From positions 577,160-641,159 of the forward strand of contig NZ_CP020739.1 in the NCBI RefSeq assembly GCF_002097715.1: a stretch of 64,000 nucleotides of DNA, in the 5' to 3' direction. Numbering within the stretch: the stretch's first letter is position 1; each line of letters starts with the position of its first letter. The stretch is from Burkholderia ubonensis subsp. mesacidophila (GTDB lineage: Bacteria > Pseudomonadota > Gammaproteobacteria > Burkholderiales > Burkholderiaceae). This document shows positions 61,425 through 64,000 of the stretch, piece after piece. The notes below the pieces were generated by a model. That model ran no database searches, was not told where the DNA came from, and was given only the letters and a program-made list of their open reading frames with translations. The position numbers and the translations under genes were made by a program.

Positions 61425-62099
61425 CTATCGGAGTCGTGCTGCCCGACTCACGGCACGCGCACGCGTGCCACGGCGCGCGGAGACCGCCTCGATGCCGCGC
61501 CCGACGATCCGCGCAGTGGCGTCGCGCATCTCGCGCGGCGCCGCATGAAACGCGCACAGCCGCGCGTGCCCCACCAGCAACGCCTGGAGAAAATAGGCGT
61601 CGATCTCGGTTTCGCCCGCCGACGCTTTCGTGCCGTGTTCGCCGGCGTCGTCGGGCTTGTTCAGGATCGCGACGAGCGTCTCGTGCATCTCGTGAAACAG
61701 TTCGATCGCGAGGTTCGCCGTCAACGGCTCGGCGAGGAAAATCTCGTCGTGCGGCGACAGCTTGCCGCCTGGCCGGCAGATCGCCTTCGCTTCTGCGCAG
61801 CGCGCGCCGCCCGACAACAACAGGCGGCAGAACGCCCTGATGCTCGCGCGCCGGCTGCCGCGCCGCGCGAGTGCAAGCAACCGGTCGCGAAACGACTCCC
61901 GCGCGCGGACAAAGAGCGCCAGCAGCAGATCGCGCTTGTCCTTGAAGTGCCAATACACCGCGCCGCGCGTGACACCGGCCGCCTCGGCGATGTCCTCGAG
62001 CGACGCGGCGCCATAGCCGCATGCGTCGAAAAGGCGCTCGCTCGCGTCGAGAATGGCTTCCCGGGTCAAGAGCGCCGCTTCCTTAGTCTTGCGAACCAT
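61425..62099 (-). CDS. TetR-family regulator adjoining an RND efflux operon
   Basis: A 224-aa repressor. The N-terminal HTH is '[20 protein letters not shown]' (about 35-55), followed by '[10 protein letters not shown]', the classical TetR/AcrR pattern. The ligand-binding half is helical, with '[20 protein letters not shown]' near 90-110. The gene starts 19 nt after the stop of the outer-membrane efflux lipoprotein gene on the same strand, so it is probably the last gene of the efflux operon and may regulate it, as AcrR-type repressors do for pumps such as BpeAB-OprB. The Arg-rich last 20 residues are a likely disordered tail. Confidence 0.92.
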   Translation of the reverse strand: MVRKTKEAALLTREAILDASERLFDACGYGAASLEDIAEAAGVTRGAVYWHFKDKRDLLLALFVRARESFRDRLLALARRGSRRASIRAFCRLLLSGGARCAEAKAICRPGGKLSPHDEIFLAEPLTANLAIELFHEMHETLVAILNKPDDAGEHGTKASAGETEIDAYFLQALLVGHARLCAFHAAPREMRDATARIVGRGIEAVSARRGTRARAVSRAARLR

Positions 62100-62117
62100 T
62101 TTTCGGCATGCGTGCGG

Positions 62118-63644
62118 TCAGTTCGCCCGCGCTGACGCGGCGGACGCAACCGGTGCGCCAACCTTGTCGTAATCGACCGGCTGGTCGGCCGGACGCGGCG
62201 TCTCGCCGGCCCGCTCGATCCAGCCGCCGCCCAGCGCGCGATACAGGTCGACGAGGTTGGTCCAGCGCGCGAGCCGCGCGGTGATCAGCGTCTGCTGCGC
62301 CGAGTACAGGTCGGTCTGCGCGGTCAGCACCGACAGGTAGCTGTCGACGCCGTTCTTGTAGCGCAGGTCCGACAAGTCGTAACGGCGCTGCTGCGCATGC
62401 TCGTTGCGCTCGAGGGCGCCGATCTGCTGGTCGTACGTGCCGCGCGCGGCGAGCCCGTCCGCCACTTCGCGGAACGCCGACTGGATCGCCTTCTCGTAGC
62501 TCGCGATCTCGATCCGCTTCTGTACATGTGCGAGATCGAGGTTCGCGAGATTCGCGCCGCCCTCGAAGATCGGCATCGCGATCTGCGGCGCGAACGACCA
62601 CGCCGCGGTGCCGGCCTTGAACAGCCCGCCAAGCGTCGGGCTCGCGGTGCCGAACGCACCCGTCAGCGAGATGCGCGGGAAAAACGCCGCGCGCGCCGCG
62701 CCGATGTTCGCGTTCGCGGCGAGCAGATTCTGCTCCGCTTCCATGATGTCCGGACGACGCGCGAGCAGATCCGACGGCAGCCCGGCCGGGATGTCGGTCA
62801 GGAAATTCTGCGCGTCGAGCGGCATGCCCGCCGGCAGGTCGTCCGGCAGCGGCTCGCCAACGAGCAGCACCAGCGCGTTGAGCGCCTGAGCGCGCAGACG
62901 CGCCTGCGCCTGCTGGTTCGCGAGCGCCGTCTCGACGATCGTCTGCGCCTGGCGCAGGTCGAGCTCCGAGCCGGTGCCGTTGTCGAACTTCAGCTTCGTC
63001 AGGTCGTACGACGCCTGCGCGGTCTTCAGCGTGTCTTCCGTCACTTTCAGCAGGTCGTCAAACGCAAGCACCGTCAGGTACTGATCCGCGACCTGCGACA
63101 CCAGCAGGATCTCCGAAGCCTTGCGGGCCTGCGCGGTCGCGAAGTATTTCGCGAGCGCCTGGTCCTTCAGGCTCTGGAGCCGGCCGAACAGGTCGAGTTC
63201 CCACTGCGCCTGCAGGCCGACGTTGTAGGTCGTCGAGATGTTGCGTCCCGGGATCGCCGTCAGCGCGTTCGGCGTACGGGTGCGATTGCCGGTGCCGACC
63301 GCATCGAGCGACGGCATCAGGTCCGCGCGTGTGATCTGGTACTGCGCGCGTGCGGCCGCGACGTTCAGCACCGCGACCCGCAGGTCGCGGTTGTTCGTCA
63401 ACGCGATCTCGATCAGCCGCTGCAGGCGCGGATCGACGAAGAACTCGCGCCAGCCGATGCCGGCCGCCGCCTGGCCGTTCGCGCTGCGCGCGCCGGCCTT
63501 CGCGGCCGGCTGCGTCGCGTAGACGCCGCTGGACGGGAACGCCTGCGCGACAGGCGCATCGGGCCGCGTGTAATGCGGCGCCATCGTGCAGCCTGTGGCG
63601 AAAAGTGCGACCGCGATTGCAGTCAAAGCGTGTTTTTGCATCAT
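62118..63644 (-). CDS. OprM-type outer-membrane lipoprotein of an RND efflux pump
   Basis: A 508-aa TolC/OprM-family channel. The signal peptide ends in a lipobox, 'VALFATGCTMAP', with the acylated Cys at about residue 19. 'DLFGRLQSLKDQALAKY' and 'LTNNRDLRVAVLNVAAARAQ' belong to the periplasmic alpha-barrel repeats, and the second half repeats the pattern ('ARRPDIMEAEQNLLAANANI', 'GAARAAFFPRISLTGAFGTA'). Such proteins form the trimeric outer duct for drug export with an inner-membrane RND transporter and a fusion protein. The gene overlaps the end of the transporter gene (TGATG), the usual order fusion protein-transporter-channel in Burkholderia (BpeAB-OprB / RND-4 class). Start at 63644 (second ATG follows at once). 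Confidence 0.95.
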   Translation of the reverse strand: MMQKHALTAIAVALFATGCTMAPHYTRPDAPVAQAFPSSGVYATQPAAKAGARSANGQAAAGIGWREFFVDPRLQRLIEIALTNNRDLRVAVLNVAAARAQYQITRADLMPSLDAVGTGNRTRTPNALTAIPGRNISTTYNVGLQAQWELDLFGRLQSLKDQALAKYFATAQARKASEILLVSQVADQYLTVLAFDDLLKVTEDTLKTAQASYDLTKLKFDNGTGSELDLRQAQTIVETALANQQAQARLRAQALNALVLLVGEPLPDDLPAGMPLDAQNFLTDIPAGLPSDLLARRPDIMEAEQNLLAANANIGAARAAFFPRISLTGAFGTASPTLGGLFKAGTAAWSFAPQIAMPIFEGGANLANLDLAHVQKRIEIASYEKAIQSAFREVADGLAARGTYDQQIGALERNEHAQQRRYDLSDLRYKNGVDSYLSVLTAQTDLYSAQQTLITARLARWTNLVDLYRALGGGWIERAGETPRPADQPVDYDKVGAPVASAASARAN

Positions 63645-64000
63645 CACTTGCCCTTGTTGCCTGCGTCTTCGCCGTTGTCCGGTCGATCTTCATGATGCGA
63701 ATGAGCCTGCGCGAGACGCAGCGCGTCATCGGCATCCTCCTGCTCGCCGCTGAAGATCTGGCGTACCTTCACGAAGAACATCGGGATCATGAAAATCGCG
63801 AGGAACGTCGCGGTGATCATCCCGCCGATCACGCCCGTGCCGATCGCGTGCTGGCTCGCCGAGCCCGCGCCGTTGCTGACCGCGAGCGGCAGCACGCCGA
63901 GAATGAACGCGAGCGACGTCATCATGATCGGACGCAGCCGCAGGCGGGCCGCTTCCAGCGCGGCCTCGATCGGCCCCATCTTCTCCGTCTGCTGCAACTC
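63644..64000 (-). CDS. RND multidrug efflux transporter, C-terminal end (truncated by window)
   Basis: The last 118 residues of an AcrB/MexB-like inner-membrane pump; the rest lies beyond the right edge. Typical C-terminal motifs are '[20 protein letters not shown]' and '[20 protein letters not shown]', followed by '[20 protein letters not shown]' and 'FFVKVRQIF', the last two membrane helices of HAE1-type RND transporters. A polar His-rich tail ends the protein ([12 protein letters not shown]). It precedes the OprM-type channel gene and overlaps it. The substrate range cannot be stated from this part. Confidence 0.95.
   Translation of the reverse strand, partial: ELQQTEKMGPIEAALEAARLRLRPIMMTSLAFILGVLPLAVSNGAGSASQHAIGTGVIGGMITATFLAIFMIPMFFVKVRQIFSGEQEDADDALRLAQAHSHHEDRPDNGEDAGNKGK

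Overview
The window is high-GC, densely coded DNA whose markers point to a Burkholderia chromosome: an ESPR-headed trimeric autotransporter, a Burkholderia-type general porin, an RND efflux operon with an OprM-type lipoprotein, a short H-NS-like protein, and many LysR/IclR/TetR regulators. Species cannot be fixed by eye. No tRNA, rRNA or CRISPR array was recognised.

Region 1 (1-23581, all minus strand) is a compact PKS-NRPS operon that runs off the left edge. In transcription order it encodes: a 75-aa protein resembling nitrile-hydratase-like leader peptides; a 231-aa protein of unknown function; a 3026-aa KS-AT-ACP-aminotransferase-C-A-PCP-E megasynthase; a SyrP/TauD-type dioxygenase; a C*-A-PCP-TE NRPS whose C domain has lost its HH motif; a C-A-PCP-C NRPS; an unknown 393-aa protein; an ACC-deaminase/D-cysteine-desulfhydrase-type PLP enzyme; a luciferase-like flavin monooxygenase; and a fatty-acyl-AMP ligase cut by the window edge. 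Most junctions are ATGA/TGATG overlaps. The logic is that of iturin- and microginin-type pathways: a fatty acid is activated, extended once with malonate, beta-aminated by the embedded transaminase and possibly alpha-hydroxylated. It is then joined to three amino acids; by-eye A-domain codes suggest Asp, an undefined residue, and a Gln-like residue. The predicted product is a short beta-amino-acyl lipopeptide, the best candidate here for an undescribed pathway.

Region 2 (24338-29260, minus) is a four-gene cassette: a tyrosinase, a DUF2182-type membrane protein, a free-standing copy of the tyrosinase C-terminal domain, and an exported TPR protein with a His/Met-rich N-terminus. It may be a copper-oxidase maturation unit. 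Region 3 (29747-34153) holds an RHS remnant, an exported protein of unknown function, a TfoX-N protein, an orphan DUF3701-type tyrosine recombinase and a small membrane protein.

Region 4 (34208-40687) is a 2159-aa YadA-type adhesin with two large stalk arrays built on 50-aa (150-bp) repeats. Region 5 (41258-52378) has an H-NS-like protein, an IclR regulator, an exported PEBP protein, an extra archaeal/actinobacterial-type valyl-tRNA synthetase, an exported RidA protein, an Ap4A phosphorylase-like enzyme, a TIGR03118-type exported protein, and an aldo/keto reductase divergent from a LysR regulator.

Region 6 (52655-58021) is a lower-GC two-gene insert encoding RdrA and RdrB, a RADAR anti-phage system, between the LysR gene and a porin. 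Region 7 (58085-64000) has the porin, a DoxX protein, a ketopantoate-reductase-family protein, a TetR regulator, and the outer-membrane and truncated inner-membrane components of an RND efflux pump.
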